From: DASQUK01 sp046726215
GTDB taxonomy: Bacteria; Actinomycetota; Acidimicrobiia; Acidimicrobiales; VFJN01
Length of the DNA: 7,434 nt
Assembly (NCBI GenBank): GCA_046726215.1
Contig: JBKPAA010000128.1
Coordinates: forward strand, 1 to 7,434
Reading direction: 5' to 3'
A program made the translations under genes and the position numbers. Positions within the stretch are counted from its first letter, which is position 1. Each line of letters starts with the position of its first letter. Shown piece by piece: positions 6,382 through 7,434 of this stretch. Below the pieces are notes generated by a model. It saw nothing but the letters and a program-made list of their open reading frames with translations, searched no databases and was not told the DNA's origin.

Positions 6382-6978
6382 TCATCGTCCCTGGGCCCCC
6401 CGTCGGGCGATCGACCGGTGTTCGGCAGCCCGCGCAGGGGACCGGAGGGGTAGGTGGTAGGCCCGGCGGACGCTGGAGCCAACGCGGGAGATGTCGGTGC
6501 CGTAGATGTGCAGCGAGATCGCCGTGCGGTCGGCAGGGTTGTGGACCCGGTGGAGGTCGCCGGGCGGGGCGAATCCGGTGACCGACCCCTCCAGATTGGC
6601 GTTGTCGCCCACCCTCACGAGGTACTGCCCCGTCGGGCAGGCGAAGAGCTCTTCCTGCTCGACACCTTGGATGACGCCAGCCACACACCAGGTCACGTGG
6701 TCGTGAATCGGGGTCACCTGTCCGGTCCGCCACACGACAGCCACGATGGAGAAGGCGCCGTCGGGCTCCACGTGGAGCAGGTGGCTCTGGTAGGTCGACG
6801 GGTGGCCCGCCTGCTCCTCTGCGGTGAGCAGGTCGGGAGTGGGCAGGTGCCACCGGAGGACATCCGCGACGAGCGAGGCGGTCCGCCCCCAGTCTGTGTG
6901 GCGGTCGACGACGGCGCGCACTTCGTCCACGAGGCCGGCCAGCTGAGCTCTCGTCACCCCGGGACTGATGAGTGTCAT
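6382..6978 (-). CDS. Thiol dioxygenase, cysteine/3-mercaptopropionate dioxygenase family (cupin)
   Basis: The 198-residue product is a cytosolic mononuclear iron cupin that adds O2 to a small thiol to give a sulfinic acid. The first cupin motif is TPIHDHVTWCVAGVIQG at 89-105, with ligands His92 and His94. The second is PPGDLHRVHN at 138-147, with His143 completing the three-histidine site. SLHIY at 155-159 supplies Ser155, His157 and Tyr159, the Ser-His-Tyr outer-sphere triad of the family. Cys98 lies near, but not clearly at, the mammalian Cys-Tyr crosslink position. The mammalian substrate-carboxylate arginine (in YTRN) appears replaced (YQSHLLH, 63-69), which leans toward a 3-mercaptopropionate-type or unknown thiol substrate. 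The N-terminal helical domain (1-60) is usual and the last 20 residues are a basic tail. The start at ATG 6978 gives a normal length but has only a distant GGAGG (about 15 bases). The divergent LysR gene at 7063 is its probable regulator. Confidence 0.82.
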   Translation of the reverse strand: MTLISPGVTRAQLAGLVDEVRAVVDRHTDWGRTASLVADVLRWHLPTPDLLTAEEQAGHPSTYQSHLLHVEPDGAFSIVAVVWRTGQVTPIHDHVTWCVAGVIQGVEQEELFACPTGQYLVRVGDNANLEGSVTGFAPPGDLHRVHNPADRTAISLHIYGTDISRVGSSVRRAYHLPLRSPARAAEHRSIARRGAQGR

Positions 6979-7062
6979 GGGCTACAGCGTGCGCCTCCGT
7001 CTTGCATAGGTCCAATGCCAAATGACCTCTATTCACATAGATGCGATCGATACATTGGCCAC
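6979..7062. promoter_or_regulatory. Divergent intergenic control region with dyad symmetries
   Basis: These 84 bases separate the divergently transcribed dioxygenase and LysR genes, the usual place for LysR-type operator sites, and are AT-richer than the surroundings at 7001-7060. AGGTC-N11-GACCT occupies 7008-7028. A T-N11-A candidate, ATG-N9-CAT, lies at 7041-7055. CCAATG at 7012-7017 is mirrored by CATTGG at 7053-7058. The -35/-10 boxes are not obvious in either direction. Assignment as the regulator binding site is an inference from position and symmetry. Confidence 0.5.
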
Positions 7063-7434
7063 ATGCTGGATGTCACTCGACTGCGGGTGCTGGTCGCCGT
7101 CGCCCGCGCGGGCTCGGTGACCGGCGCCGCACGGGAGCTGCACTACTCCCAGCCCTCTGTCAGCCACCATCTGGCCCGGCTGGAGTCGGAAACCGGCACC
7201 AAGCTCGTCCAGCGGGCCGGGCGCGGGATCCGGCTCACGGAGGCGGGCCGGCTGCTCGCCGAGCGCGGCGGGGAGATCCTCGGCCGCCTCGAGGCGGCCT
7301 CCACCGAGCTCGCGGCGCACGTGGGGCTGCGCAAGGGCCGAGTGCGACTCGCAGCGTTCCCTTCTGCCCTCGGCACCTTCGTGCCGGAGGCGGCCGCGCG
7401 GCTGGTGGCCGATCATCCGGGGCTGGAGCTGCAG
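7063..7434 (+). CDS. LysR-type transcriptional regulator, N-terminal part (runs off window)
   Basis: An ATG at 7063 opens a frame of 124 codons that continues past the right edge. Residues 1-60 are a classic LysR winged helix-turn-helix (VLVAVARAGSVTGAARELH, YSQPSVSHHLARLE, GTKLVQRAGRGIRLTEAG). The linker helix (LLAERGGEILGRLEAASTEL) spans about 64-83. The effector-binding domain begins at KGRVRLAAFPSALGTFVPEA, the start of the periplasmic-binding-protein-like fold. Family members are about 300 residues, so roughly 60 percent is missing. No clear ribosome binding site precedes the ATG, so a leaderless or weakly initiated transcript is possible; the ATG at 7041 is out of frame. Being divergent from the thiol dioxygenase across 84 bp, it most likely controls that gene and its own expression in response to a small thiol or sulfur metabolite. 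The inducer is inferred from context only. Confidence 0.9.
   Translation, partial: MLDVTRLRVLVAVARAGSVTGAARELHYSQPSVSHHLARLESETGTKLVQRAGRGIRLTEAGRLLAERGGEILGRLEAASTELAAHVGLRKGRVRLAAFPSALGTFVPEAAARLVADHPGLELQ

Noticed and set aside
6212..7036. 274-residue minus-strand open frame over the dioxygenase gene
   Set aside because: Arg/Pro-rich shadow; the cupin and metal-ligand motifs are all in the 6382-6978 frame.

Overview
The window is very GC-rich DNA with actinobacterial style: high-GC third positions, GGAGG-type ribosome binding sites, a Thr/Pro-rich lipoprotein and a secreted GDW(N/D)GDG-repeat protein. I infer Actinomycetota, perhaps an Acidimicrobiia-like lineage. That placement rests on general resemblance and was not tested.

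Layout, left to right. (1) At 1-92 lies the 5' end of a small minus-strand gene (hypothetical, starts MAFGQQAGPPAS). (2) At about 221-711 lies a plus-strand secreted/lipoprotein-like gene broken by a frameshift near 331-350 and lacking a recognisable signal peptide. Its C-terminal half is open from 376 to 711. (3) At 771-1349 a minus-strand cysteine-rich lipoprotein converges on it. (4) At 1682-2587 a minus-strand exported protein carries five W-[YHLF]-x-R units and four Ca-loop-like GDW(N/D)G(D/N)G motifs. (5) At 3029-5625 there is a complete IS21-family insertion sequence with istA/istB on the minus strand and tandem 19-21 bp terminal repeats (two left, three right). Its istA is split by a one-base insertion in a G5 tract. 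(6) At 5850-6074 there is a small basic minus-strand ORF. (7) At 6382-6978 there is a minus-strand cupin thiol dioxygenase (cysteine / 3-mercaptopropionate dioxygenase family). It is divergent from (8) a LysR-type regulator that starts at 7063 and runs off the window, with an 84-bp shared intergenic region holding dyad symmetries.

The genes do not form one pathway. The clearest functional unit is the LysR regulator plus thiol dioxygenase, which looks like a locally regulated thiol-oxidation module. The IS21 element separates the envelope/secreted-protein region on the left from the metabolic region on the right and sits between genes. I found no convincing evidence of a new defence, CRISPR, toxin or other undescribed multi-gene system. 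The points most worth checking are the two frameshifts, the terminal-repeat architecture and missing target duplication of the IS, the repeat protein, and the thiol dioxygenase substrate question.
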